This document shows, piece by piece, positions 9,530-18,648 of a stretch of DNA of 41,031 nucleotides. The stretch's first letter is position 1. Each line of letters begins with the position of its first letter. The DNA is from UBA8106 sp913052135 (GTDB lineage: Bacteria; Acidobacteriota; Vicinamibacteria; Vicinamibacterales; UBA823): positions 1 through 41,031 of the forward strand of contig CAJXDY010000017.1 in NCBI GenBank assembly GCA_913052135.1. The letters run 5' to 3'. The position numbers and the translations under genes are program-made. The notes beneath the pieces were generated by a model that was given only the letters and a program-made list of their open reading frames with translations, was not told the origin of the DNA and did no database searches.

Positions 9530-10699
9530 ATGTCAGCTTTAACACTTCCAGAGTTTCGCCGGCGTTTTCCATTGCTCCAACAGCGAACGTATTTGAATAA
9601 CTGCTCAAAAGGGGCGTTGTCGACTGATGTCGAGGCAGCAATTCATTCGTTCGTCGAATCCTGGCATGCCTACGGCTCTCCATGGGAGCGCTGGCTAGAC
9701 CAAATGGAGCAACTTCGATCAACGTTTGCACGATCCATCGGCGCTGACTCGGATGAGGTTGCCATTCTCCCAAGTGCGTCGGTGGGTATTAGCGCGCTTG
9801 CCAGTGCCATGTCTTATAAGGACCCACGGAATCACGTTGCGATAGGAGAATTCGAGTTTCCAACAATGACACAGATTTGGTTGGCGCAGCAGTCCCGCGG
9901 GGCCACGATCGAGTGGGTGCGGGCACATGGGAATGAACTTCCGTTAGAGAGTTATGCAGCGACCATTAACGCGCGTACCTTGATCGTTCCCGCAACTGAC
10001 GTGTGCTACAAAAACGGTCATCGAACTGACATTGCGGGATTGGTCGCCTTGTGTCAGGACCGGGGTGCTTTAATCTTGTTGGACGACTACCAACGTACTG
10101 GTACCGGACCTATTGATGTGCACGCACTTGGTGTCGATTTCATGGTTACTGGCTGCCAAAAATATCTGCTTGGACCGCCAGGTTTGGCGTTTCTGTATGT
10201 TCGACGTGACCTGCTTCCAGAGTTTAAGCCGACACTAACCGGTTGGTTCGGCCGTGCAAACCCGTTTGACTTTGATATCCAGACTGTCACCTGGTCGTCT
10301 AGTGCTAGACGCTTCGAAGCCGGTACCCCACCAATACTAGACATCTATGCCGCCCAAGCTGGATTGGATCTATTGGAGGCCGTTGGTTACGCAGCCATCG
10401 AAGAGCAAATTGCTGCTTTAACAAAACGGTTCACTGCCTGGGCGCGACAGGAAGGCTTCGCGGTAGCTACGCCACCCACTACCCGCAAACACAGCCCATT
10501 AGTTGTTTTACGATCAACCGACGCGCCTTTACTAGTGAGTCGTCTCGCGGCGCGCGGAGTCATCGTTTCGAGCCGTGACAATGGGTTGCGAGTGTCCTTC
10601 CACGGATATAACGCAGAAGAGGATATCCTAGCGGTAATTGAGGCGCTGGAAACCGAAGTGTCGCTGCTCGAACGGGAAGAGGCTAACGTTAAAAGTTGA
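9530..10699 (+). CDS. Class V PLP-dependent aminotransferase / desulfurase-like enzyme
   Basis: The 389-residue protein is of the class V (aspartate aminotransferase fold type I) family. It opens with FPLLQQRTYLNNCSKGALS, the usual substrate-loop start. LLDDYQRTG near residues 184-191 carries the Asp and Gln that hold the PLP ring, and GCQKYLLGPPG carries the Schiff-base Lys211. The C-terminus has RVSFHGYNAEEDI, the family's Arg-containing substrate-binding segment. No catalytic Cys loop typical of IscS is seen near residue 330. Kynureninase-, isopenicillin-epimerase- or desulfurase-like activity are all possible. The bicupin begins 22 bases later on the same strand, suggesting they act together on one small amine or amino-acid substrate. 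Confidence 0.87.
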   Translation: MSALTLPEFRRRFPLLQQRTYLNNCSKGALSTDVEAAIHSFVESWHAYGSPWERWLDQMEQLRSTFARSIGADSDEVAILPSASVGISALASAMSYKDPRNHVAIGEFEFPTMTQIWLAQQSRGATIEWVRAHGNELPLESYAATINARTLIVPATDVCYKNGHRTDIAGLVALCQDRGALILLDDYQRTGTGPIDVHALGVDFMVTGCQKYLLGPPGLAFLYVRRDLLPEFKPTLTGWFGRANPFDFDIQTVTWSSSARRFEAGTPPILDIYAAQAGLDLLEAVGYAAIEEQIAALTKRFTAWARQEGFAVATPPTTRKHSPLVVLRSTDAPLLVSRLAARGVIVSSRDNGLRVSFHGYNAEEDILAVIEALETEVSLLEREEANVKS

Positions 10700-10721
10700 A
10701 AGGTGAGGGAGTGCTGTCAAC

Positions 10722-11477
10722 ATGGGTCAACTAGGTGGTGGCTGTCGTGTAATTGGTGTGAACGATGGCAAGCTCTACCAGGAAGGAACCCGGACACGTC
10801 GTCGCACAATTGGGTCGACTATTAATGCGCGTGACATTGAACAATCAGTTAGCCATTTCGATCAGGGTTTGTCTCCCGGTCAAGTGAATCCCACAAGCGA
10901 AGAAGTGCATTTTACGGTGGCGGGATCGGGCGCTTGCTACATCAATGGTCATCGGTACGAACTTGAAGCTGGTTCAGCTGCTTATGTCCCTCCAGAAGCT
11001 GAGTGCTGTTTTGACGCACCGTACGGTGACTTGGAAATCGTTAGCGTGTGTTGTCCCCAAATCGCTAACTCCGTGTTTGATCTGCCACCCCGTACAACAC
11101 CCATTGATATACAAAGTGTGATCCCGACGCGGTGTCTTCACGAGCGTGATCGAGAATCACTCATGACGGGCATTCGATCGTTCAAACTCCTCGCTGATAA
11201 AAGTGTAGGCTGTCAGCGCGTCACACAATTCATCGGACTGATCCCGACCTCCGATGCGCCACCGCATTACCATACCTATGAAGAAGCACTCTATGTTGTT
11301 GAGGGGAGGGGTGTAATGTGGGCCGATGGCAAGGAAGAACCGGTGGAACCTGGCACCTGCATCTACCTTCCACGCCAAGTCAGTCACTCGCTGAAAAATC
11401 TCGAGGCTACACCAATCCGTTTGCTTGGCGTTTTCCACCCGTCTGGTAGCCCAGCCGTTCGATACGGCGATGAGTGA
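10722..11477 (+). CDS. Bicupin protein
   Basis: This 251-residue protein holds two cupin barrels. In the C-terminal one, APPHYHTYEEALYVVEGRG supplies His, His and Glu metal ligands, and PRQVSHSL supplies the third His, so a metal site is likely. In the N-terminal one, SEEVHFTVAGSG and PPEAECCF lack the paired histidines, so that barrel is probably degenerate and structural. Bicupins of this size include ureidoglycine aminohydrolase and pirin- or quercetinase-like enzymes; the sequence does not decide. It follows the class V PLP enzyme by 22 bases and is likely co-transcribed with it. The ureide-pathway pairing of a bicupin with a class V aminotransferase is suggestive but there is no other ureide gene here. 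Confidence 0.8.
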   Translation: MGQLGGGCRVIGVNDGKLYQEGTRTRRRTIGSTINARDIEQSVSHFDQGLSPGQVNPTSEEVHFTVAGSGACYINGHRYELEAGSAAYVPPEAECCFDAPYGDLEIVSVCCPQIANSVFDLPPRTTPIDIQSVIPTRCLHERDRESLMTGIRSFKLLADKSVGCQRVTQFIGLIPTSDAPPHYHTYEEALYVVEGRGVMWADGKEEPVEPGTCIYLPRQVSHSLKNLEATPIRLLGVFHPSGSPAVRYGDE

Positions 11478-11546
11478 CAACCCTTGCCAGAACTTACTCT
11501 GCTTCAGCGTTCTGTCGTTTTGTCGTAAATCCTGTATCCTGTACAG

Positions 11547-12011
11547 ATGCTAAACCTAATTCTGATCCTCCATTCTCTGCTCCGTTGGGTTGCTATCGCA
11601 TTCGGACTCGTAGCGATTGGACGTGCCGCAGCGGGCTTAACCAAAACACCAGCTACATGGATTGAAAGCGACGCAAAATTCGCCAGACTGTTCGCTATTT
11701 CGCTTGATGTCCAGATGCTGCTGGGTATCCTAATGTATTTCAAATTCAGCATTATAACGACTTCGGCGTTTCAGAACATGGGTGAGGCAATGGGTAACTC
11801 CGTGGTCCGTTTCTGGATTGTCGAACACCCGACCATCATGCTCGTGGCGCTTGTGTTTGCGCATATTGGCGTCGCGCGAGCCCGTAAGATGGTCAATCCA
11901 CAGGCTAAGCACCGAACAACCCTGATCTTCCTAGGTATTTCCTTAGCCTTGATCCTTTACGGAACGACCTTGACTTGGTCACTTGCTGAACGGCCCTTGC
12001 TGCCATTCTGA
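11547..12011 (+). CDS. Four-helix integral membrane protein, uncharacterised
   Basis: The 154-residue protein has four predicted membrane helices: about residues 2-27, 47-66, 90-110 and 124-147. The first begins LNLILILHSLLRW, and further histidines occur in VEHPTIM and FAHIGVARARK. The His-in-helix pattern resembles small cytochrome b-like membrane proteins in other phyla, but I cannot confirm haem binding. No signal or catalytic motif is seen. It starts 69 bases after the bicupin gene and may be at the end of that transcript. Confidence 0.7.
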   Translation: MLNLILILHSLLRWVAIAFGLVAIGRAAAGLTKTPATWIESDAKFARLFAISLDVQMLLGILMYFKFSIITTSAFQNMGEAMGNSVVRFWIVEHPTIMLVALVFAHIGVARARKMVNPQAKHRTTLIFLGISLALILYGTTLTWSLAERPLLPF

Positions 12012-12121
12012 CAAAGCCGCCTCAAATCCACACTTGCCGGCAGATGTTGTACTCCAGGGGAGACATACCGCGGCTGGACTCACTCCGAGGTGAGTAACAC
12101 AACATTAATTAATGCAACCTA

Positions 12122-13444
12122 TTACGTAAGTTGCTCAAGCTGTTGTTTCACGCTCGCGAGATACTGAAACGCCAGCATGCCATCGACTGCGCGATGATCG
12201 AAGGCAAGTGAGAGCATCATGATTGGCCTGATTGTAATACTGTCATCCACCACGACCGGACGGTTTACGACAGCGCCCAGACCGAGAATGGCTACTTGGG
12301 GCTGATTGATAATTGGTGTTCCAGTGAGCCCGCCAAACACTCCCGGGTTGGTCAATGTGAACGTTCCTCCTTGCACATCCTCAGGCTTAAGCTGCCGTGA
12401 TCGCGCCCGGATTGCCAAATCCTTAATTGCACTAGCGAGTTCGACACGAGAGAGCACGTTAGCTCCGTGAATCACTGGCACAATCAGTTCTCCCGTATCG
12501 GGTAACGCAACGGCTACACTCAAATTGACGGCTGGCTTGAGAACAATATCATCTCCCACTACAGAAGCATTCAACGCTGGAAACTCTTCAAGAGCCTTGA
12601 TCACCGCTTCACCCACCAGCACCGTATAGGTCAGCGGGGCACCTGCTGTGGCCGCAAACTGTTCCCCGTCGCGTTCAATAAGTGCTTTGACGTGAGACAT
12701 GTCGCATTCATTCATTGCCGTAGCGTGAGGACTGATTTTGGTTGACCAACTCATGTGCTTTGCGATTTTCCGACGGATTGGAGTCATCGGGACACGTTCG
12801 TCTTCAGGCTTTGGTTGATAGATATACTCGGCAGGTGGACTCGCCGCACTGCCTCGCGAAACCATTGGACCTGTGGAATCATCTGCGTGGTTCTTGAGAT
12901 ACTGCTCAACGTCTCGTTTCGTTAAGCGACCACCACGGCCAGAACCTTGTATATCATTCAAGGTCTCAAGTGTGACGTTCTCACGCCGAGCCAACTCAAG
13001 CACGGCAGGGCTGAAAGACTGGCCAGTTTCACTGGAAGCCGACCTCCCAGCTGATCTTTGTGCTCGCTTAAATGACACCAATTGAACAGATTGTTTGGTG
13101 CGAAAATGTGCGGAGGCGTTAACATCTCCCTCATTTGAATCAGTGTCAGTGTGTGAGGTGTTTGTGAGTAGAGGGTCGGACTGCGCCGATTCCACCGTGG
13201 TATCCGAATCCGTCACCTCGACTTCTGCCACTGTTGCCCCCACGTCGACTGTTTCACCTTCAGCTACAAGAATTGTCTTGAGCACACCGGATGCCGGTGA
13301 AGGCACCTCCGTATCAACTTTATCGGTGGTAATTTCAAAAAGAGGCTCGTCCCGCTCCACCTGATCCCCAGCAGCTTTCAGCCACTTAATGATTGTTCCT
13401 TCGGCGATGGATTCACCCATCTGAGGCATTACAACTTTGATCAT
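12122..13444 (-). CDS. Dihydrolipoamide acyltransferase (E2) of a 2-oxoacid dehydrogenase complex
   Basis: This E2 core protein (440 residues) moves an acyl group from lipoyl-lysine to CoA. It has one lipoyl domain (about 1-80) with Lys42 in TTDKVDTE, a linker rich in Ser, Thr, Asp and Glu, a peripheral-subunit-binding domain (about 145-182, SPAVLELARRENV then GRGGRLTKRDV), and a catalytic domain ending with DHRAVDG (His417). The lipoyl domain is very like the SucB and BkdB type. It is the third gene of an E1-alpha, E1-beta, E2 series with 28 bases to E1-beta. No E3 (dihydrolipoamide dehydrogenase) is present here, so it presumably shares one encoded elsewhere. Branched-chain oxoacid substrate is my best guess; pyruvate remains possible. 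Confidence 0.93.
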   Translation of the reverse strand: MIKVVMPQMGESIAEGTIIKWLKAAGDQVERDEPLFEITTDKVDTEVPSPASGVLKTILVAEGETVDVGATVAEVEVTDSDTTVESAQSDPLLTNTSHTDTDSNEGDVNASAHFRTKQSVQLVSFKRAQRSAGRSASSETGQSFSPAVLELARRENVTLETLNDIQGSGRGGRLTKRDVEQYLKNHADDSTGPMVSRGSAASPPAEYIYQPKPEDERVPMTPIRRKIAKHMSWSTKISPHATAMNECDMSHVKALIERDGEQFAATAGAPLTYTVLVGEAVIKALEEFPALNASVVGDDIVLKPAVNLSVAVALPDTGELIVPVIHGANVLSRVELASAIKDLAIRARSRQLKPEDVQGGTFTLTNPGVFGGLTGTPIINQPQVAILGLGAVVNRPVVVDDSITIRPIMMLSLAFDHRAVDGMLAFQYLASVKQQLEQLT

Positions 13445-13472
13445 GGCTTAGTTTTTAGTCTCCGTTACTAGT

Positions 13473-14447
13473 TTAGTATCCAAGGACCTTACAAGCAGCA
13501 TTGTAAATCTTCTCTGGGTTCGGAAGCATTGCGTCTTCAAGTGGTGCAGCAAACGGCGCCGGCACATCGAGGGCGGCAACGCGAGTGACCGGGGCATCAA
13601 GAGCATCAAATGCGTCCTGCGCGATGATCGCCGCGACCTCACCACCAAAACCACCTGTCAGCTGAGCCTCGTGCACCACAAGGGCTCTTGAGGTCTTCCG
13701 AACACTCTCAAGAAAAGTATTCCGGTCGAGTGGACACAAACTACGTAGATCAATTACTTCACATTCAGCCCCTTCTTTTGATAACCGTTCAGCAACGTCC
13801 AGCGATGCATGCACCATGGCACCATAAGTAACGATCGTTAAGTCCGAACCTTTTCGCTTAATATCGGCCACGCCCAGTGGCACGATGTAATCTTCGTCGG
13901 GCACGTCTTCCTTGATTCGTCTGTACAGATGTTTGTGTTCGAAATAGATGACTGGGTTATTGTCGCGAATGGCCGCTTTAAGAAGGCCTTTCGCATCGTA
14001 GGGTGTCGATGGCTGCACTACCTTTAATCCAGGGACGTGCGTAAACCAAGCTTCAGGGTTTTGTGAATGATACGGGCCGCCTCTGAAACCTCCACCTGAT
14101 GGACCTCGAAAAACTACAGGCATAGGAATACCCCAGCGGTAATAGTTCTTTGCGGCGTAGTTCACGATTTGATCGAACGCACACGCTATGAAATCAGCGA
14201 ATTGGAACTCTACAACCGGACGAAGTCCCTCAACCGCTGCTCCGCAGGCTGCACCAGTGAAGCCACTTTCACTTATTGGTGTATCGATCACTCGATCGGC
14301 CCCAAACTCTTCCAAGAAACCTCGAGTCACCTTGAACGCACCACCAAAGACAGCAATATCCTCACCCAAAATAATGACGTCTGAATCGCGCCGCATTTCT
14401 TCACGAAGACCTTGGCTTATAGCCTCTAAGTAAGTGATGACCGCCAT
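13473..14447 (-). CDS. 2-oxoacid dehydrogenase E1 component, beta subunit
   Basis: The 324-residue product is the beta subunit of the heterotetrameric E1, which decarboxylates a 2-oxoacid with ThDP. Recognisable segments are ILGEDIAVFGGAFKVTRGF, DTPISESGFTGAACGAA, EFQFADFI, the RGPSGGGFRGGPYHSQ loop, and EVIDLRSLCPLD with HEAQLTGGFGGE in the C-terminal transketolase domain. Length is normal for the family (about 325). It starts 18 bases after E1-alpha and ends 28 bases before E2, which is clear operon spacing. Confidence 0.94.
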   Translation of the reverse strand: MAVITYLEAISQGLREEMRRDSDVIILGEDIAVFGGAFKVTRGFLEEFGADRVIDTPISESGFTGAACGAAVEGLRPVVEFQFADFIACAFDQIVNYAAKNYYRWGIPMPVVFRGPSGGGFRGGPYHSQNPEAWFTHVPGLKVVQPSTPYDAKGLLKAAIRDNNPVIYFEHKHLYRRIKEDVPDEDYIVPLGVADIKRKGSDLTIVTYGAMVHASLDVAERLSKEGAECEVIDLRSLCPLDRNTFLESVRKTSRALVVHEAQLTGGFGGEVAAIIAQDAFDALDAPVTRVAALDVPAPFAAPLEDAMLPNPEKIYNAACKVLGY

Positions 14448-14465
14448 AGAATCAGCTCGTAGTGT

Positions 14466-15488
14466 TCAAGGGGCAAAAATCCTCTGGGTGACTGACTCAG
14501 GAGCTGGTTCGGGTTGTGCTTCTGCCCATATCACAGCAGCTTCAATCACTTCTGTGCACTCGTTATCTAGCGCCTGTACCGCAGCCTCGCCAAAGCCGTC
14601 GGCCCCGCACAGATACTCTCGAAACAAGCGATGAGGATCTCGCCGCTCCCAGAATGCCCGTAACTCAGCATCCACATACCCCATGTCATCGTGCTCACCG
14701 TGACCATGCGTACGAAAAGTCTTAAATTCCACGAGGTACGGCCCCTTACCGGCACGTGCATGATCAATGGCGCGCTTCGCCACCCGGCGAACCTCGAAGA
14801 TATCGTTCCCGAAGGCAATTTCAGACGGAATATTGAATGCCGGCGCTCGATCAGCTACGTTCGCTACTGGCATCTGTTTATCGACGGGCGTGGAGTAGGC
14901 AAAGCAGTTGTTTTCAACAATGACGACCAGTGGGAGTTTATGGATAGCGGCGAAATTCAACCCTTCATAAAAATCGCCTGGACTGGTCGCCCCATCCCCA
15001 GTAAAGGCGACGTAGACACGGGGCTGTTTCCTGATCTTAAAAGCCAATGCAAAGCCAGCACCGGAAGGAATCCATGAGGCCATCGATCCATTGTGATAGG
15101 GCGCTATCCCATATCGTTCTATATCGGCGAAAAATAAACCTAGCTCGCGACCATGGGACGGAGGAACATCACGACCCAGCCAACGAGCAATTACCTGTTT
15201 CGGTTCGACTCCGCGTAGAAACCAGCCGGCCAGTCCCCGTGCCACTGTTGAAAAATAGTCATTTGGTTGGAGCAGGCTCACCGCGCCAGTACAGATCGCC
15301 TCCTGGCCGATGCCTAAGTAAACGGCGCCAACAATTTTTCCTTGCCGATAGAGTGCCGCCAATTTTTGGTCACACTTCCGAGCCAACGTCATTGCCCGGT
15401 ACCAAGCGGTCAGCTGTTCTGGTGCAAGGATTTCGTCAGGTTTGATGGTGGTGCGATCGAGTGTCGAGTCAAGGAAAGACGTGTCCAT
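14466..15488 (-). CDS. 2-oxoacid dehydrogenase E1 component, alpha subunit
   Basis: The 340-residue protein is the alpha subunit of E1 and carries the ThDP motif: GDG at residues 164-166 through ENN ending at 194. MTLARKCDQKLAALYRQGKI and the LGIGQEA segment are typical of the branched-chain/pyruvate E1-alpha family, as is FRTHGHGEHDD, which is the region of the phosphorylation loop in mitochondrial enzymes. The ATG at 15488 lies 13 bases after the stop of the M16 protein, so these genes and the peptidases may share a transcript despite unrelated roles. The YHNGSMASW stretch differs slightly from the canonical H-MP motif. Confidence 0.93.
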   Translation of the reverse strand: MDTSFLDSTLDRTTIKPDEILAPEQLTAWYRAMTLARKCDQKLAALYRQGKIVGAVYLGIGQEAICTGAVSLLQPNDYFSTVARGLAGWFLRGVEPKQVIARWLGRDVPPSHGRELGLFFADIERYGIAPYHNGSMASWIPSGAGFALAFKIRKQPRVYVAFTGDGATSPGDFYEGLNFAAIHKLPLVVIVENNCFAYSTPVDKQMPVANVADRAPAFNIPSEIAFGNDIFEVRRVAKRAIDHARAGKGPYLVEFKTFRTHGHGEHDDMGYVDAELRAFWERRDPHRLFREYLCGADGFGEAAVQALDNECTEVIEAAVIWAEAQPEPAPESVTQRIFAP

Positions 15489-15501
15489 TAGTAATATTAA
15501 C

Positions 15502-16998
15502 TCAGCGACTGACGCCGATTGTCTCTACAAAAACACCTTGGTCGTCATACACCTCGACGGCACCAAAAGATTGCAGCATGCTAGCAATCTCTTCACCATT
15601 ACCAACCGCAATCACCTGTAAGCGGTCGGAGTCAAGATAGCGTACCGCAACATCTTGCACCTGCTTCGGTGTCACTAACATGATTCGCTCAGGATAGCGA
15701 TCCCAGTAATCTAAGGGTAGATCGTACAAATAGCGCACCACGGAATTATTCAGCAAGGTCGCGGGAGATTCCAATGAGAGAGCGAAACTGGCCACAAGTG
15801 AGCGCTGTGCATCCTGAAACTCAGGTCCGGGCACTGGTTCGTCACGAATTCTTTTCAGCTCGCGCAGGAGTTCTAGTAGTGCGTCCTTTGTCACTTCAGT
15901 ACGGACTTCGGTCGAAGCATCCCAGTCACCACGATAGCGTAGGGCTGTAAAAGAACTGTATGCCCCGTATGTATAGCCCTTGTCTTCGCGGAGGTTCATA
16001 AACAGTCGTCCAGTAGCACTACCACCGACAATATGATTCATCACGGTTAAAGCATCGTAGTCAGCGCTAATCCGGTTAATTGCTTGCGTGCCAATAACAA
16101 GATTTGTCTGCACGGAATTTGTACGGTTGATTAGATAAAGTTTTGAAAGACCAATCGGTTCGGGGTCGGATACAGTGGGAATCTGTGAGCCCGCTCGCTT
16201 CCATCCCTTAAAATGTTGTTCGACTTTTGAGCGGGCTTCGATCATCGAAATATCACCTGCTATAGCAAAAACTGCATGGTCTGGAACGTAATGTAACTTG
16301 TGAAACCGTAACAGGTCGTCACGAGTTGTTTTGTCTAAAGACTCAGGGGTTGGTGCGACTCGTCCAGCTGGGTGATCACCATAAACGACCTTGGCTAGTC
16401 GTTCAATTGCCAAAAATCTTGGTCGGGTGCGCTGCTGCACGAGCCGTGCTTGTTCACGCTCTTTGAAACGAGTTAGCTCCTCAGTCGGAAACGTTGGTCT
16501 GAGTAAAACGTCAGCCGCCAGACCAAGTACTTCATCCAAATTTTCACTAAGGCTCGATCCACTAACACTCGCTGCCTGCAGTGACATGTCGGTTGAAACA
16601 GTGAGACGCGCCGCAAGAGTCTCAAGCGCTTGAGCATTCTCTACAGAGGTACGCGTAGTTGTCCCTTCGATTAGTAAGGAAGCAGTGAAATTGGCCAGGC
16701 CAGGATGGTCTGGCGGATCGTAATAACCACCTGCGCCGATTAAAATTATCTGAAAAGAAACGAGCGGGACTCGATGATCTTCAAGGACCATCAAACGCAA
16801 ACCGTTATCTAGCTGTATTTCGGCTGCTTTCGGTAACTCTACCTGCAGAATCTCCTGCGACACCGGCGCCAGCCCCTTAATTTCTGCGCCAACAACCGTC
16901 TGCGCCTCCTGTGCTGACACCTGAACTGCCAGCATTACACTGGCAAGAGGCAACCAAACTAGAATCAAAGTGATCGAGCAGACTTTTCTTTGCAACAT
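15502..16998 (-). CDS. M16 family peptidase-like protein lacking the zinc motif (partner subunit)
   Basis: This is a secreted 498-residue M16 (pitrilysin) homologue with a signal peptide ending near VSAQEA. At the position of the zinc motif (GLAHxxEHxxF in active members) it reads GLANFTASLLIEGT, so the metal-binding His and Glu residues are absent. The second half keeps REDKGYTYGAYS, the Arg and Tyr substrate-binding pair of partner subunits. It is therefore the non-catalytic half of a heterodimer. Its ATG overlaps the TAA of the catalytic gene by one base (TAATG at 16998), supporting equal expression. It is likely periplasmic and acts in peptide degradation or processing. Confidence 0.88.
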   Translation of the reverse strand: MLQRKVCSITLILVWLPLASVMLAVQVSAQEAQTVVGAEIKGLAPVSQEILQVELPKAAEIQLDNGLRLMVLEDHRVPLVSFQIILIGAGGYYDPPDHPGLANFTASLLIEGTTTRTSVENAQALETLAARLTVSTDMSLQAASVSGSSLSENLDEVLGLAADVLLRPTFPTEELTRFKEREQARLVQQRTRPRFLAIERLAKVVYGDHPAGRVAPTPESLDKTTRDDLLRFHKLHYVPDHAVFAIAGDISMIEARSKVEQHFKGWKRAGSQIPTVSDPEPIGLSKLYLINRTNSVQTNLVIGTQAINRISADYDALTVMNHIVGGSATGRLFMNLREDKGYTYGAYSSFTALRYRGDWDASTEVRTEVTKDALLELLRELKRIRDEPVPGPEFQDAQRSLVASFALSLESPATLLNNSVVRYLYDLPLDYWDRYPERIMLVTPKQVQDVAVRYLDSDRLQVIAVGNGEEIASMLQSFGAVEVYDDQGVFVETIGVSR

Positions 16999-18368
16999 TA
17001 AAACTGTTCCTCTCTAGTTGACTTTTGTGTTTGCTCGTCTGCCGATGCTGGTTGCGTAACAACCACCGTCCTATTGTTCTTAACCAAATACTGGCGTGCT
17101 ACACGCTGCAGGTCTTCAATTGACACGTCAGCCACACGTTCTGCTCGCGAATTAATCAGCCCTGGGTCGTCATAGAACAAGGCATAACGAGACAAGGCTA
17201 TGGCCCGTTGTAAGGAACTGCCTAAACTTGAGACGAACGAACGACGTGCCCCATTACGCGCCTTTTCTAGCTCCCACGCCTCAACGGGCTCTTGTTTGAT
17301 CCGCTCGATTTGCTCGTAGATGTTGGTTTCAAGTTGGAAGACGTCGGCACCAGGCGCGGCAATGCCAACCACTCGAAAAAGAGTTGGACCGCGATTGTCG
17401 ACTGCAAAAGCGCCAACGTTCACGCCCAGTTGGGTCTCGCGAACGATTGATTGATACAGTCGCGAGCTCCGACCCGACGACAAGACTGTGGCGAGAACGC
17501 TCAGGGCATCGTGGTCAGAGCTCAGGCTTTCAGGAATGTGATAAGCAATATCTATTCGGGCAAGCCGAGCCAGCGGGTCATCGTAACTCGCCCGACGCTC
17601 AGTAGTCTGCGTTGGTTCAGTTAGGTCAACTCTTGGCGGGTCGGGCTGTCGAGGAATCGACCCAAAACGTTGTCGGGCTTTCTCAATCGCCGTCTCGGCA
17701 TCAACATCACCGACAATTGCCAACACTGCATTGTTTGGTGCGTAGTACGTCCGAAAAAATAATGCAACATCAGTGATAGTTGCCGCTGACAGGTCGGTCA
17801 TCGACCCGATAACCGAGTGAGCGTACGCGAAATTTGTGTAGGCCAGTTCGTCAACGACCTCAAAGACGTGACCATACGGTTGATTGTCAATTCTGAGACG
17901 GCGCTCTTCTTGCACTGCTTGGCGTTGATTATCTAGATTCTCTTGAGTGATATCGAGAGAGGCCATCCGATCGGCTTCAAGAAAGAGTGCCAAATCAAGT
18001 TGGTTTGAAGGCATTCGTTCGAAATAAATGGTTCGGTCTTTATTGGTAGTACCATTAACATCACCACCGTTATTACCGATTAGCAGGACGTGCTCACCGT
18101 CACCGACGTTCTCCGATCCTTCGAACATCATATGCTCGAATAGATGCGCAAAGCCGGTGCGCCCTCGGCGCTCATCTCGAGATCCGACTTCGTAGTTGAC
18201 CGCTATCGACACAACCGGTGCAACGTGGTCTTCGACAACGACGATCCGTAAGCCGTTATCAAGGGTTGTCTCAGTGAATTCGATAGACTGGGAAGTCGCC
18301 TGAAGCTCGATCTGATGACATACAAGAAGCACGAGACAAATCGTAATAAGTCTAGAGATAAACATCAT
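16998..18368 (-). CDS. M16 family zinc metallopeptidase, catalytic subunit
   Basis: The product (456 residues) is a secreted M16 peptidase. I chose the ATG at 18368, with GGAGAG five bases upstream, over a GTG at 18386 that lacks a ribosome site. A signal peptide is followed by TTLDNGLRIVVVEDHVAPVVS, and the inverted zinc motif HxxEH is present as HLFEH (His75, Glu78, His79). NLDNQRQAVQEERR supplies the distal Glu. The gene is coupled to the inactive M16 partner downstream by a one-base overlap. The pair resembles two-subunit M16B peptidases widespread in Gram-negative bacteria. Natural substrates are unknown. Confidence 0.93.
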   Translation of the reverse strand: MMFISRLITICLVLLVCHQIELQATSQSIEFTETTLDNGLRIVVVEDHVAPVVSIAVNYEVGSRDERRGRTGFAHLFEHMMFEGSENVGDGEHVLLIGNNGGDVNGTTNKDRTIYFERMPSNQLDLALFLEADRMASLDITQENLDNQRQAVQEERRLRIDNQPYGHVFEVVDELAYTNFAYAHSVIGSMTDLSAATITDVALFFRTYYAPNNAVLAIVGDVDAETAIEKARQRFGSIPRQPDPPRVDLTEPTQTTERRASYDDPLARLARIDIAYHIPESLSSDHDALSVLATVLSSGRSSRLYQSIVRETQLGVNVGAFAVDNRGPTLFRVVGIAAPGADVFQLETNIYEQIERIKQEPVEAWELEKARNGARRSFVSSLGSSLQRAIALSRYALFYDDPGLINSRAERVADVSIEDLQRVARQYLVKNNRTVVVTQPASADEQTQKSTREEQF

Positions 18369-18648
18369 GCCTACTCTCCGTTTCACTCCGGTATTTCAAA
18401 TTAGTCCCATCAAAATAGTAGTTCAGTCGAGCGTCCAAATTTAAGTCGCAACCAAAGGATTGATATGAACTTTCCAATCTGATCATACCGTGTTGAGGAA
18501 GAAACGAACATGTCGCTATTTGTTGGCGATAACTACTAGTAAGACAAGGACATCCGGTTTGGAAGCCTTGTATCTCACAAGCTAGGTCAACCTTGTCCTT
18601 AACCTGAGAGTTGGCTTGGCGCTCATGGGATGGGCTAAAATCATAAGT

